Part shown: positions 43,141 through 51,922 of the stretch, piece after piece
Layout of the letters: every line of letters starts with the position of its first letter
Position numbering within the stretch: position 1 is the first letter of the stretch
Assembly: GCF_004124315.2 (NCBI RefSeq)
Contig: NZ_CP096889.1
Coordinates: 804,001 to 868,000, forward strand
DNA from: Bacillus cabrialesii
GTDB lineage: Bacteria; Bacillota; Bacilli; Bacillales; Bacillaceae
DNA: 64,000 nt
Reading direction: 5' to 3'
Position numbers and translations under genes: made by a program
The notes under the pieces: model-generated
Told to the model about the DNA's origin: nothing
What the model saw: the letters and a program-made list of their open reading frames with translations, nothing else
Database searches by the model: none

Positions 43141-44088
43141 TTACTTATTATACACTTTTTTAAGCACGTCTTTGGCGCTTGTTTCACTAGACTTGATGCC
43201 TCTGAATCTTGTCCAAGTGTCACGGTCGGCATCATAGACTTGTCCGTTTTTCACCGCTTTTAGATTTTTCCAGAGCGGGTTCGTTTTCCACTCGTCTACA
43301 ATGGTCTTGCCTTCGTTGGCTGAGATAAACAAAATGTCAGGATCGATTTTGCTCAATTGCTCGAGGCTTACCTCTTGATAGGCTTCTTTTGACTTCACAG
43401 CGTGTGCAAAGCCAAGCATTTTAAAGATTTCTCCGTCATAAGATGATGACGTATGAAGCTGGAAGGAATCTGCTCTTGCAACCCCGAGAACAATGTTGCG
43501 GTTTTCATCTTTTGGAAGCTCCGCTTTCAGGCCGTTGATGACTTTGTTGTGCTCGGCAAGCTTTTCTTTTCCTTCATCTTCTTTATTTAATGCTTTAGCA
43601 ATGGTTGTAAAGCTGTCGATTGTTTCGTCGTATGTCGCTTCCCGGCTTTTTAATTCAATCGTCGGGGCGATTTTTTTCAGCTGTTTATAAATGTTTTTAT
43701 GGCGTTCAGCATCAGCGATGATTAAATCTGGCTTCAAGGAGCTGATAACCTCTAAATTGGGTTCGCTGCGTGTGCCGACAGATGTATAATCAATTGAGCT
43801 GCCGACAAGCTTTTTAATCATATCTTTTTTGTTGTCATCGGCGATGCCCACAGGTGTAATGCCGAGATTGTAGACAGCATCCAAGAATGAAAGCTCGAGG
43901 ACAACCACCCGTTTCGGTGTGCCGCTCACTGGCGTTTTTCCTTCTTCGTGCTGGATCACTCTTGAATCCTTAGACTTGCTTTCGCTGCTTCCGCTGTTAT
44001 TCTGGCTTGATGAACAGCCGGATACAATGAAGCAGGCGATCAATAAAACACTCATGATGCCAATCAACTTGTTAGAATAGGTGCGCAT
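43141..44088 (-). CDS. yfmC: Iron-chelate binding lipoprotein YfmC
   Basis: A 315-residue FecB-like substrate-binding lipoprotein. A type II signal peptide ends in IVSGCSS (lipid-modified Cys near residue 25), followed by a Ser/Asn/Lys-rich linker and the periplasmic-binding fold from about residue 55. It binds a ferric chelate, most likely ferric citrate, outside the cell for YfmDEF. The start MRTYSNKLIG follows GGAAGAATG. A Fur box at 44114-44131 lies just upstream, so the operon should be induced by iron limitation. Confidence 0.92.
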   Translation of the reverse strand: MRTYSNKLIGIMSVLLIACFIVSGCSSSQNNSGSSESKSKDSRVIQHEEGKTPVSGTPKRVVVLELSFLDAVYNLGITPVGIADDNKKDMIKKLVGSSIDYTSVGTRSEPNLEVISSLKPDLIIADAERHKNIYKQLKKIAPTIELKSREATYDETIDSFTTIAKALNKEDEGKEKLAEHNKVINGLKAELPKDENRNIVLGVARADSFQLHTSSSYDGEIFKMLGFAHAVKSKEAYQEVSLEQLSKIDPDILFISANEGKTIVDEWKTNPLWKNLKAVKNGQVYDADRDTWTRFRGIKSSETSAKDVLKKVYNK

Positions 44089-44113
44089 GTCATTCTTCCT
44101 TTTTTCAGATTTA

Positions 44114-44131
44114 GTAATGAGAATCATTATC
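44114..44131 (-). promoter_or_regulatory. Fur box upstream of yfmCDEF
   Basis: GTAATGAGAATCATTATC (plus strand) matches the 19-bp Fur site with few changes; the TGATAAT half-site is exact on the minus strand. It lies about 25 bp upstream of the yfmC start. Confidence 0.8.
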
Positions 44132-44197
44132 ACATGTAAACACTATAATAGCATGGCTCATCATGTCAATATTTTTTTAGTAAAGAAAGCTGCAGGT

Positions 44198-44566
44198 TTA
44201 CTGCTTTCTCATGATAGCATCATCAGACACAAATAAATGGTATACCGCATTGCCATGTCTGCGGGATAAGAACGCATTGGCATTGGCTTTAGAGGTTTCA
44301 AGCATATCAGCATTGACATATGGAAGGAGAGCGCTGAGATAGCCGGACAATTTCTTTTCTATTTCTTCTGTGAACGCGAATTCAATGTCGCCGATATTCA
44401 TGATAATAGAGAAAACAAAGTCGATATCAATTTGAAAATGTTCCTCAGCAAAGACCGCAAGCTCATGAATTCCGGGTGAACAGCCGGATCGCTGATGGAA
44501 AATCTGTTTGACTAAATCACTCACAACCCAAGCATTGTATTGCTGTTCTGGTGAAAAATATTGCAT
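44198..44566 (-). CDS. yfmB: YfmB, protein of unknown function
   Basis: A 122-residue soluble protein starting MQYFSPEQQYNAW, with CAGGAGG in front of ATG 44566. There are no membrane segments and no motif I recognise; one stretch reads SGCSPGIHELAVFAEEHF. It is transcribed toward yfmC but is separated from it by the Fur-controlled promoter region and is probably an independent unit. Confidence 0.7.
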   Translation of the reverse strand: MQYFSPEQQYNAWVVSDLVKQIFHQRSGCSPGIHELAVFAEEHFQIDIDFVFSIIMNIGDIEFAFTEEIEKKLSGYLSALLPYVNADMLETSKANANAFLSRRHGNAVYHLFVSDDAIMRKQ

Positions 44567-44744
44567 TACACATACCTCCTGCTTGTACGGATAAAGACAG
44601 CCATTCATGATCGTATGCTCCGCGCAGCGGTTACTCTTCGGTTTTGACTTTTCTGAAAATTTATCTCTCTATCACTTTACCACGGGCGGAAAATAAATAG
44701 CTACTACCATTCTTCCTGTTTTTCTCTTCAATGTTCTTGAATTT

Positions 44745-44769
44745 GTTTCAACAATATGCGATCGGGTAT
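44745..44769 (+). promoter_or_regulatory. SigB promoter of yflT
   Basis: GTTTCA (44745-44750), a 13-bp spacer and GGGTAT (44764-44769) match the general-stress sigma factor SigB consensus. The yflT start codon is 38 bp downstream. Confidence 0.8.
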
Positions 44770-44806
44770 GAAAGAAACATAGAAAACATGAAGGAGGAAT
44801 GTCGGA

Positions 44807-45154
44807 ATGAAACCAGTTGTAAAAGAGTATACAAACGACGAACAGCTCATGAAGGATGTAGAAGAATTACAGCAGATGGGTGTTGCAAAAGAGGATGTAT
44901 ACGTCTTAGCTCACGACGATGACAGAACGGAACGGTTGGCAGACAACACGAACGCCAACACCATCGGAGCCAAAGAAACAGGTTTCAAGCACGCGGTAGG
45001 CAACATGTTTAATAAAAAAGGAGACGAACTCCGCAATAAAATTCATGAAATCGGTTTTTCTGAAGATGAGGCCGCTCAATTCGAAAAACGATTAGATGAA
45101 GGGAAAGTGCTTCTCTTTGTGACAGACAATGAAAAAGTGAAATCCTGGGCATAA
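44807..45154 (+). CDS. yflT: General stress protein YflT
   Basis: A 115-residue hydrophilic protein of the heat-induced YflT family, with two short conserved parts: KEYTNDEQLMKDVEELQQMG at the N-terminus and the FSEDEAAQFEKRLDEGKVLL segment near the C-terminus. The biochemical role is unknown. AAGGAGG precedes ATG 44807, and a SigB promoter lies just upstream, so it should be expressed under heat, salt, ethanol or energy stress. It is monocistronic with a strong terminator. Confidence 0.88.
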   Translation: MKPVVKEYTNDEQLMKDVEELQQMGVAKEDVYVLAHDDDRTERLADNTNANTIGAKETGFKHAVGNMFNKKGDELRNKIHEIGFSEDEAAQFEKRLDEGKVLLFVTDNEKVKSWA

Positions 45155-45164
45155 TGCAGGGATT

Positions 45165-45203
45165 AACCCAAAAGGCAAATTTTCGGCCTTTTGGGTTTTT
45201 TTG
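45165..45203 (+). terminator. Terminator after yflT
   Basis: AACCCAAAAGGC (45165-45176) pairs with GCCTTTTGGGTT, followed by TTTTTT. Confidence 0.9.
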
Positions 45204-45347
45204 CGGTCTTTGCGGTGTATGTTTTGCAGGATGCCGCAATAAGATAGCGGAACTTTTTCGGTTCTGGGTGTCCCTCAATTTGCTATTATATCCTTGTGAG
45301 AAATTGTAATAAAATCTCACAAAATAGAAAATGGGGGTTCATAGTGA

Positions 45348-46610
45348 ATGAAAAAAGTGATGTTAGCCACGGCTCTGTTTTTAGGGTTGACTCCAGCTGG
45401 CGCGAACGCGGCTGATATAGGCCATCAAACTTTAGGGTCAAATGATGGCTGGGGCGCGTACTCGACCGGCACGACAGGCGGATCAAAAGCATCGTCCTCG
45501 AACGTGTATACCGTCAGCAACAGAAACCAGCTTGTCTCGGCATTAGGCAAGGACACTAACACAACGCCAAAAATCATTTATATCAAGGGAACGATTGACA
45601 TGAACGTGGATGACAATCTGAAGCCGCTTGGCCTGAATGAATATAAAGATCCAGAGTACGATTTGGACAAATATTTGAAAGCCTATGATCCTAGCACATG
45701 GGGCAAAAAAGAGCCGTCGGGAACACAAGAAGAAGCCAGAGCGCGCTCTCAGAAAAACCAAAAAGCACGGGTCATGGTGGATATTCCTGCAAACACAACG
45801 ATCGTCGGTTCAGGGACTAATGCCAAGGTCGTTGGCGGAAACTTCCAGATTAAGAGTGATAATGTCATCATCCGCAACATCGAATTCCAGGACGCCTATG
45901 ATTATTTTCCGCAATGGGATCCGACTGATGGCAGCTCAGGAAACTGGAACTCACAATACGACAACATCACGATAAACGGCGGCACGCATGTATGGATTGA
46001 CCATTGTACATTTAATGACGGCTCACGTCCGGACAGCACATCGCCAAAGTATTTCGGCAGAAAATATCAGCACCATGACGGACAAACCGATGCTTCTAAC
46101 GGCGCTAACTATATCACGATGTCTTACAACTATTATCACGATCATGATAAAAGCTCCATTTTCGGATCAAGCGACAGCAAAACATCTGATGACGGCAAAT
46201 TAAAAATCACGCTGCATCATAACCGCTATAAAAATATCGTTCAGCGCGCACCGAGAGTCCGCTTCGGGCAGGTGCACGTATACAACAACTATTATGAAGG
46301 AAGCACTAGCTCCTCAGATTATGCCTTCAGCTATACATGGGGAATCGGAAAGTCTTCTAAAATCTATGCTCAAAATAATGCCATTGACGTGCCGGGACTG
46401 TCAGCTGCTAAAACGATCAGCGTGTTCAGCGGAGGAACGGCTTTATATGATTCTGGAACATTGCTGAATGGCACACAGATCAACGCATCGGCTGCAAACG
46501 GGCTGAGCTCTTCTGTCGGCTGGACGCCATCTCTGCACGGCACAATCGATGCTTCCGCGAATGTGAAATCGAATGTTACAGCTCAAGCGGGTGCGGGTAA
46601 ACTAAATTAA
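45348..46610 (+). CDS. pel: Secreted pectate lyase Pel (PL1)
   Basis: A 420-residue extracellular polysaccharide lyase of family 1 with a 21-residue signal peptide ending ANA. It cleaves polygalacturonate by beta-elimination with Ca2+. The parallel beta-helix signatures VWIDHCTFNDG (Ca2+ ligands), ITLHHNRYKN and QRAPRVRFG (catalytic Arg region) are intact. Compared with the 168 protein as I remember it, scattered substitutions occur, such as SSDYAFSYTWG. Products could be fed to the LplABC importer and galacturonidase LplD, encoded at the start of the window. Confidence 0.95.
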   Translation: MKKVMLATALFLGLTPAGANAADIGHQTLGSNDGWGAYSTGTTGGSKASSSNVYTVSNRNQLVSALGKDTNTTPKIIYIKGTIDMNVDDNLKPLGLNEYKDPEYDLDKYLKAYDPSTWGKKEPSGTQEEARARSQKNQKARVMVDIPANTTIVGSGTNAKVVGGNFQIKSDNVIIRNIEFQDAYDYFPQWDPTDGSSGNWNSQYDNITINGGTHVWIDHCTFNDGSRPDSTSPKYFGRKYQHHDGQTDASNGANYITMSYNYYHDHDKSSIFGSSDSKTSDDGKLKITLHHNRYKNIVQRAPRVRFGQVHVYNNYYEGSTSSSDYAFSYTWGIGKSSKIYAQNNAIDVPGLSAAKTISVFSGGTALYDSGTLLNGTQINASAANGLSSSVGWTPSLHGTIDASANVKSNVTAQAGAGKLN

Positions 46611-46617
46611 GAAAATA

Positions 46618-46653
46618 AAAAACACAAAGGGCTGCTCACCTTTGTGTTTTTTT
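46618..46653 (+). terminator. Terminator after pel
   Basis: AAAAACACAAAGG, loop GCTGCTCA, CCTTTGTGTTTTT. Confidence 0.88.
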
Positions 46654-46738
46654 AATTAATTAAAATGTTTATTAACTTAGTTAAGGAGTAGAATGGGAAG
46701 GGGGATCGGAAAACAAGTATATAGGAGGAGACCTATTT

Positions 46739-48175
46739 ATGGCTTCAGAAAAAGACGCAGGAAAACAGTCAGCAGTAAAGCTTGTTCCATTGCTTATTAC
46801 TGTCGCTGTGGGACTAATCATTTGGTTTATTCCCGCTCCGTCCGGACTTGAACCTAAAGCTTGGCATTTGTTTGCGATCTTTGTCGCGACAATTATCGGC
46901 TTTATCTCCAAGCCCTTGCCAATGGGTGCAATTGCAATTTTTGCATTGGCGGTTACTGCACTAACTGGAACACTATCCATTGAGGATACATTAAGCGGAT
47001 TCGGGAATAAGACCATTTGGCTTATCGTAATCGCATTCTTTATTTCCCGGGGATTTATCAAAACCGGGCTCGGTGCGAGAATTTCGTATGTATTCGTTCA
47101 GAAATTCGGGAAAAAAACCCTTGGACTTTCTTATTCACTGCTGTTCAGTGATTTAATACTTTCACCTGCAATTCCAAGTAATACGGCGCGTGCAGGAGGC
47201 ATTATCTTTCCTATTATCAGATCATTATCCGAAACATTCGGATCAAGCCCGGCAAATGGAACAGAGAGAAAAATCGGCGCATTCTTATTAAAAACCGGTT
47301 TTCAGGGGAATCTGATCACATCTGCTATGTTCTTAACGGCGATGGCGGCGAACCCGCTGATTGCCAAGCTGGCCCATGATGTCGCAGGGGTGGACTTAAC
47401 ATGGACAAGCTGGGCGATTGCCGCGATTGTTCCGGGACTTGTAAGCTTAATCATTACACCGCTTGTGATTTACAAGCTGTATCCGCCGGAAATCAAAGAG
47501 ACACCGGATGCGGCGAAAATCGCAACAGAAAAACTGAAAGAAATGGGACCTTTCAAAAAATCAGAGCTTTCCATGGTTATCGTTTTTCTTTTGGTGCTTG
47601 CGCTTTGGATTTTTGGCGGCAGCTTCAACATCGACGCAACCACAACCGCATTGATCGGTTTGGCCGTTCTTTTATTATCGCAGGTTCTGACTTGGGATGA
47701 TATCAAGAAAGAGCAGGGCGCTTGGGATACGCTCACTTGGTTTGCGGCGCTGGTCATGCTGGCCAACTTCCTGAATGAGCTAGGCATGGTGTCTTGGTTC
47801 AGTAATGCCATGAAATCATCCGTATCAGGATTCTCTTGGATTGTGGCGTTTTTGATCTTAATTGTTGTGTATTATTACTCCCATTATTTCTTTGCAAGTG
47901 CGACAGCCCACATCAGTGCGATGTATTCAGCATTTTTGGCTGTCATCGTCGCAGCGGGCGCGCCGCCGCTTTTAGCAGCGCTGAGCCTCGCATTCTTCAG
48001 CAACCTGTTCGGGTCAACGACTCACTACGGTGCTGGAGCGGCTCCAGTCTTCTTCGGAGCAGGCTACGTTCCGCAAAGCAAATGGTGGTCCATCGGATTT
48101 ATCCTGTCGATCGTCCATATTGTGGTATGGCTTGTGGTCGGCGGATTATGGTGGAAAGTACTGGGAATATGGTAG
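46739..48175 (+). CDS. yflS: Dicarboxylate (2-oxoglutarate/malate) transporter YflS
   Basis: A 478-residue membrane protein of the divalent anion:Na+ symporter family (SODiT1/CitT-like), with about twelve helices. Conserved SPAIPSNTARAGG near residue 143 and the second SNT-type motif FGSTTHYGAG near 423 form the carboxylate-binding hairpin loops. It likely takes up malate or a related dicarboxylate; in 168 I recall control by the malate two-component system. ATG 46739 follows TAGGAGGAG. It has its own terminator and is separate from citST. Confidence 0.9.
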   Translation: MASEKDAGKQSAVKLVPLLITVAVGLIIWFIPAPSGLEPKAWHLFAIFVATIIGFISKPLPMGAIAIFALAVTALTGTLSIEDTLSGFGNKTIWLIVIAFFISRGFIKTGLGARISYVFVQKFGKKTLGLSYSLLFSDLILSPAIPSNTARAGGIIFPIIRSLSETFGSSPANGTERKIGAFLLKTGFQGNLITSAMFLTAMAANPLIAKLAHDVAGVDLTWTSWAIAAIVPGLVSLIITPLVIYKLYPPEIKETPDAAKIATEKLKEMGPFKKSELSMVIVFLLVLALWIFGGSFNIDATTTALIGLAVLLLSQVLTWDDIKKEQGAWDTLTWFAALVMLANFLNELGMVSWFSNAMKSSVSGFSWIVAFLILIVVYYYSHYFFASATAHISAMYSAFLAVIVAAGAPPLLAALSLAFFSNLFGSTTHYGAGAAPVFFGAGYVPQSKWWSIGFILSIVHIVVWLVVGGLWWKVLGIW

Positions 48176-48179
48176 AAAG

Positions 48180-48209
48180 AAAAAGGCAGACCGAGGTCTG
48201 CCTTTTTTA
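48180..48209 (+). terminator. Terminator after yflS
   Basis: AAAAGGCAGACC, loop GAG, GTCTGCCTTTT followed by TT. Confidence 0.85.
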
Positions 48210-48335
48210 TATTCACTCCATTCAACGAATCTACATTCCTCCAAAATTTTGCCCTCTCAAGATAATGAATTTTGAAAAATAAGAAAATTTTCTATGAAAA
48301 ATGGTATGATCTAGGTAGAAAGGACGGCTGGTGCT

Positions 48336-49964
48336 GTGGTGAAAAAGCGGTTCCATTTTTCCCTGCAAACAAAAATAATGGGACTGATTGCGGCTCTGCT
48401 GGTTTTTGTCATTGGTGTGCTGACGATTACGTTAGCCGTTCAGCATACACAGGAAGAACGAAGACAGGCTGAGCAGCTAGCGGTGCAGACGGCGAGAACC
48501 ATTTCCTATATGCCGCCGGCTAAAGAATTCATTGAGAGAAAAGGCGGACATGCGGCTGAGGCGCAAGAGGTCATTGAACAAATGAAAGAACAGACTGGCG
48601 CTTATGCTATATATATTTTGGACGAAAAAGGAGGCATTCGGAGCGCCTCGGGCAAAAGCGGCCAAAAGAAGCTGGCGCGCAGCAGAGAAATTCTGTTTGG
48701 CGGCTCGCACGTTTCTGAAACAAAAGCGGATGAACGGCGGGTGATCAGAGGGAGCGCGCCGATTATGAAAGAACAGAAGGGATACAGCCAAGTGATCGGC
48801 AGCGTATCTGTGGATTTTCTGCAAACGGAATCAGAGCAAAGTATCAAAAAACATTTGAGAAATTTGAGTGTGGTCGCTGTGCTTGTGCTGCTGCTTGGAT
48901 TTGCCGGGGCCGCCGCGCTGGCGAAAAGCATCAGGAAGGATACGCTTGGCCTTGAGCCGCATGAGATCGCGTCTCTTTATCGGGAGAGGAATGCAATGCT
49001 TTTCGCGATTCGAGAAGGGGTTATTGCTACCAATCGGGAAGGCGTCGTCACGATGATGAACGTGTCGGCTGCTGAGATGCTGAAGCTTCCCGAGCCTGTG
49101 ATTCACCTTCCTATTGATGATGTCATGCCGGGCGCCGGGCTGAAGAGTGTGCTTGAACAAGGAGACATGCTGCCGAATCAGGAGGTAAGTGTCAACGATC
49201 AAGTTTTTATTATCAATACGAAAGTGATGACTCAAGGCGGACAGGCGTATGGGATTGTCGTCAGTTTCCGGGAGAAAACAGAGCTGAAGAAACTGATCGA
49301 CAAACTGACAGAGGTTCGCAAATATTCAGAGGATCTTAGGGCGCAGACCCATGAATTTTCAAATAAGCTTTACGCGATCTTAGGGCTGCTTGAGCTTGGG
49401 GAGTATGCTGAGGCCATTGATCTGATTAAAGAAGAATACGCGATACAAAATGAGCAGCATGATATTTTATTCCAGAACATCCATTCACAGCAAGTACAGG
49501 CGATTTTGCTGGGGAAAATGGGCAAAGCTTCGGAAAAAAAGGTCAAGCTGTCTATCGATGATAACAGTTCGCTCGCGTCTCTTCCTGCACATATCGGCTT
49601 GTCCCATCTCATTACGATTATCGGGAACTTAATTGATAACGCTTTCGAAGCTGTAGCCGATCAAAGCGTGAAGGAGGTATTGTTTTTCATCACGGATATA
49701 GGGCATGACATTGTCATCGAAGTATCGGATACAGGGCCCGGTGTGCCGCCTGATAAGATGGAAGCTGTGTTTCAAAGAGGCTATTCTTCAAAGGGGATGA
49801 AGAGAGGCTACGGTCTGGCCAATGTCAAAGACTCAGTGCATGAACTGGGCGGCTGGATCGAACTGGCGAATCAAAAAACTGGCGGTGCGGTATTCACTGT
49901 ATTTATACCGAAGGAGAAACAAAGGGGGAATCCATTTGATTCACATCGCGATTGCGGAGGATGA
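48336..49964 (+). CDS. citS: Citrate sensor histidine kinase CitS
   Basis: A 542-residue CitA/DcuS-family kinase. One membrane helix (about 12-34), an extracellular PAS-like (sCache) sensor (about 35-175), a second helix (about 180-200), a cytoplasmic PAS domain, then the short H-box with His339 in QTHEFSNKL and the ATPase domain (NLIDNAFEA, GPGVPP, GYGLANV). It senses external citrate and phosphorylates CitT. Start is GTG 48336. The last 29 bases overlap citT, so the two are coupled. Confidence 0.92.
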   Translation: MVKKRFHFSLQTKIMGLIAALLVFVIGVLTITLAVQHTQEERRQAEQLAVQTARTISYMPPAKEFIERKGGHAAEAQEVIEQMKEQTGAYAIYILDEKGGIRSASGKSGQKKLARSREILFGGSHVSETKADERRVIRGSAPIMKEQKGYSQVIGSVSVDFLQTESEQSIKKHLRNLSVVAVLVLLLGFAGAAALAKSIRKDTLGLEPHEIASLYRERNAMLFAIREGVIATNREGVVTMMNVSAAEMLKLPEPVIHLPIDDVMPGAGLKSVLEQGDMLPNQEVSVNDQVFIINTKVMTQGGQAYGIVVSFREKTELKKLIDKLTEVRKYSEDLRAQTHEFSNKLYAILGLLELGEYAEAIDLIKEEYAIQNEQHDILFQNIHSQQVQAILLGKMGKASEKKVKLSIDDNSSLASLPAHIGLSHLITIIGNLIDNAFEAVADQSVKEVLFFITDIGHDIVIEVSDTGPGVPPDKMEAVFQRGYSSKGMKRGYGLANVKDSVHELGGWIELANQKTGGAVFTVFIPKEKQRGNPFDSHRDCGG

Positions 49965-50616
49965 TTTTCGGGTTGCGCAAATCCATGAGAGATTGATTGA
50001 ACAGCTTGATGGATTCAAGATTATCGGCAAGGCGGCAAACGCCAAAGAAACAATGGCGCTTTTGGAGAAACAAAAGGCTGATTTGCTTCTGCTGGATATT
50101 TATATGCCGGACGAGCTTGGGACCGCATTGATACCTGAGATACGAAGGCGTTTTCCCGAAGTGGACATTATGATCATCACAGCGGCAACAGAAACCAGGC
50201 ATTTACAAGAAGCGCTCCGGGCAGGGATATCCCACTATTTGATCAAACCCGTAACGGCTGACAAGTTCAGACAGGTGCTGCTTCAGTATAAAGAAAAAAG
50301 GAAGCTGCTTTTGTCTCAGCCGGAGGTCAGCCAATCTTTGATCGATCATATTTTTGGTAACGGTGTGAAGGCATCTTTGCCGGCAGAGGATTTGCCGACA
50401 GGCATTAATTCGATTACACTGCGAAAAATTAAGGAAGCGCTTCGGAATGCGTCAGAAGGATTGACAGCGGAAGAGCTTGGTGAAAAAATGGGGGCGTCAC
50501 GAACGACTGCCCGCCGCTATGCAGAGTACCTTGTGTCAAAGGAAGAAGCAAGAGCCGAGCTTGAGTACGGGATTATCGGCAGGCCGGAGAGAAAATATTA
50601 TTTGGCGGCGGATTAG
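49936..50616 (+). CDS. citT: Response regulator CitT
   Basis: A 226-residue CitB/DcuR-type regulator. The receiver domain (1-120) has the acidic pair AEDD (residues 8-10), the phosphorylation site D54 in LLLLDIYMPDE and the conserved Lys in HYLIKPV. The C-terminal helix-turn-helix contains LTAEELGEKMGASRTTARRY. It activates the Mg-citrate transporter gene citM. Start TTG 49936 has AAAGGGGGAA 5-14 bases upstream, inside the citS coding region. Confidence 0.92.
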   Translation: MIHIAIAEDDFRVAQIHERLIEQLDGFKIIGKAANAKETMALLEKQKADLLLLDIYMPDELGTALIPEIRRRFPEVDIMIITAATETRHLQEALRAGISHYLIKPVTADKFRQVLLQYKEKRKLLLSQPEVSQSLIDHIFGNGVKASLPAEDLPTGINSITLRKIKEALRNASEGLTAEELGEKMGASRTTARRYAEYLVSKEEARAELEYGIIGRPERKYYLAAD

Positions 50617-50618
50617 AT

Positions 50619-51578
50619 ATGAAGAAATGTATGATTCTATTGATTGCGCTATTGCTATTTATGCAGGGTGACATCCGGCAGGCGGCTGCGCCGCGCCTGC
50701 CGGACGGGCCGATTGAAATTGTCGTCCCCGCCGAGCCTTCTGGCGGCTGGGATGTCACAGCGCAGGCGATCCAATCCGTTCTGCGGCAGAAGCAGATCGT
50801 AAAGGGTGAAGTTCATATCGTCTATAAACCGGGCGGCGGGGGAGATAAAGGCTGGAAGTATGTCAACAAAAGCAGTAAACAGACCATCAGCATGACGTCC
50901 AGTTTAATCCTGAGCAATGATCTTCTCGGGCAGAGCAAATTAAAAACGGGCAATTTTACTCCGCTCGCCATTCTTTCTAAGGAATGGCAGACGGTTGCAT
51001 TGCCAAAAGGATCGGCGTTAGCAAACGGCAAGGATTTGCTGAATGAGATTAAGTTGAACCCCGGCAAGATAAAAATCGGCTTTGCGCCGGGGTTTGGCAA
51101 TGATGATCAGCTTTCGTTCGTCAGAGCGGCAGATATGTACGGCATTGACCCTTTTCATATTCAGTTTTTGCAGTATGAAAGCAGTGAACAGCTCATTCAG
51201 GCGCTGATCAGACATGAAATAGAAGCGGCTTCAATGACACTTTCTGAAGCGAAACCATATGAGCGGCACGGTGATATCACGTTAGCTGCTGTAACGTCTG
51301 ATAAAAGACTTTCCGGTTTTCCGGACGTACCGACGTGGAAGGAGCAGGGGATCCCGTTTGTGTTTTCTCATTGGAGAGGGATTTTGGGCCCGAAAAACAT
51401 GTCGGAGGAAGAGATTTCTTATTGGGATCAAGCGCTAAAGAAGGTCACATCTTCGCCCGAGTGGAAGCGGAAAATAAACGAACAGGACTGGGAAAGCTTT
51501 TATTTGAACAGCAGGGAAACGAAACGGTTTCTTGAACAGCAATACGCTTTTTATCAAAGCATTATGACAGGAAATTAA
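50619..51578 (+). CDS. yflP: Tripartite tricarboxylate receptor-like protein YflP
   Basis: A 319-residue exported protein of the TctC/Bug family, which binds organic acids such as citrate. The N-terminal signal is MKKCMILLIALLLFMQGDIR, without a standard lipobox. The mature part has the family start PDGPIEIVVPAEPSGGWD and the ligand loop KPGGGGDKG. It starts 2 bp after citT and so belongs to the citST operon; it may deliver or help to sense citrate. No TctA/TctB membrane partners are seen next to it. Confidence 0.88.
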   Translation: MKKCMILLIALLLFMQGDIRQAAAPRLPDGPIEIVVPAEPSGGWDVTAQAIQSVLRQKQIVKGEVHIVYKPGGGGDKGWKYVNKSSKQTISMTSSLILSNDLLGQSKLKTGNFTPLAILSKEWQTVALPKGSALANGKDLLNEIKLNPGKIKIGFAPGFGNDDQLSFVRAADMYGIDPFHIQFLQYESSEQLIQALIRHEIEAASMTLSEAKPYERHGDITLAAVTSDKRLSGFPDVPTWKEQGIPFVFSHWRGILGPKNMSEEEISYWDQALKKVTSSPEWKRKINEQDWESFYLNSRETKRFLEQQYAFYQSIMTGN

Positions 51579-51600
51579 AATCCCGGCATGGCCGGGGTTT
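51579..51600 (+). terminator. Left terminator-like hairpin before repeat copy 2
   Basis: CCCGGC, ATG, GCCGGG (51582-51596) with A-T pairs at the base, right after the yflP stop. It runs into the repeat and nearly duplicates the hairpin at 51725-51747. Confidence 0.7.
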
Positions 51601-51725
51601 TCAGCGTGTCGACAAACCCTCGCATTCGTTGTCAGTCCTGCGGTGTTGGTGCTCACGAATTGCCGCATTCGCTGTGCTCCAATGCTCGTCCTTCCTAGAC
51701 TTCAAAGGTTTTCAATCAATCTGAA
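51598..51725 (+). repeat. Interspersed repeat, copy 2
   Basis: Begins TTTCAGCGTG and shares with copy 1 (30012-30138) the blocks CAAACCCTCGCATTCGTTGT, GTGCTCACGAAT, GCATTCGCT and CTTCCTAGA-TTCAA-GGTTTTCAATCA. The right end has decayed (AATCTGAA instead of CACGCTGAAA). It lies in the 344-bp yflP-citM gap, which otherwise holds only the citM promoter and operator region. Same orientation as copy 1 and again directly behind a plus-strand gene. Confidence 0.8.
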
Positions 51726-51752
51726 GATCCCGGCATGTCCGGGATCTTTTTC
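51725..51752 (+). terminator. Terminator after repeat copy 2 (citST-yflP terminator)
   Basis: AGATCCCGG (51725-51733), loop CATGT, CCGGGATCT (51739-51747), then TTTTC. Confidence 0.85.
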
Positions 51753-51821
51753 GTGTGCCTAAAAATGATCAAAAAGAACAAAACGGTTTTAAAAATTTAA
51801 AAATACAAAAGAAACAAATTA

Positions 51822-51850
51822 TTTACTTGTGATTGGTTTTCCCATACGAT
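51822..51850 (+). promoter_or_regulatory. citM promoter
   Basis: TTTACT (51822-51827), 17-bp spacer, TACGAT (51845-51850). The A/T-rich stretch just upstream (about 51775-51820) is where CitT is expected to bind and activate. Confidence 0.65.
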
Positions 51851-51891
51851 GGCAAAAAGGCAAGACAAAAAGGGGAATAAGGGAGAAAAAA

Positions 51892-51905
51892 TGTAAGCGG
51901 ATTCA
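51892..51905 (+). promoter_or_regulatory. cre site (CcpA) in the citM leader
   Basis: TGTAAGCGGATTCA matches the catabolite-responsive element TGWAANCGNTNWCA with one mismatch. It lies downstream of the promoter and 17 bp before the start codon, where CcpA would block transcription in glucose. citM is known to be glucose-repressed. Confidence 0.65.
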
Positions 51906-51922
51906 TTTAAGGGGGAATGGAT

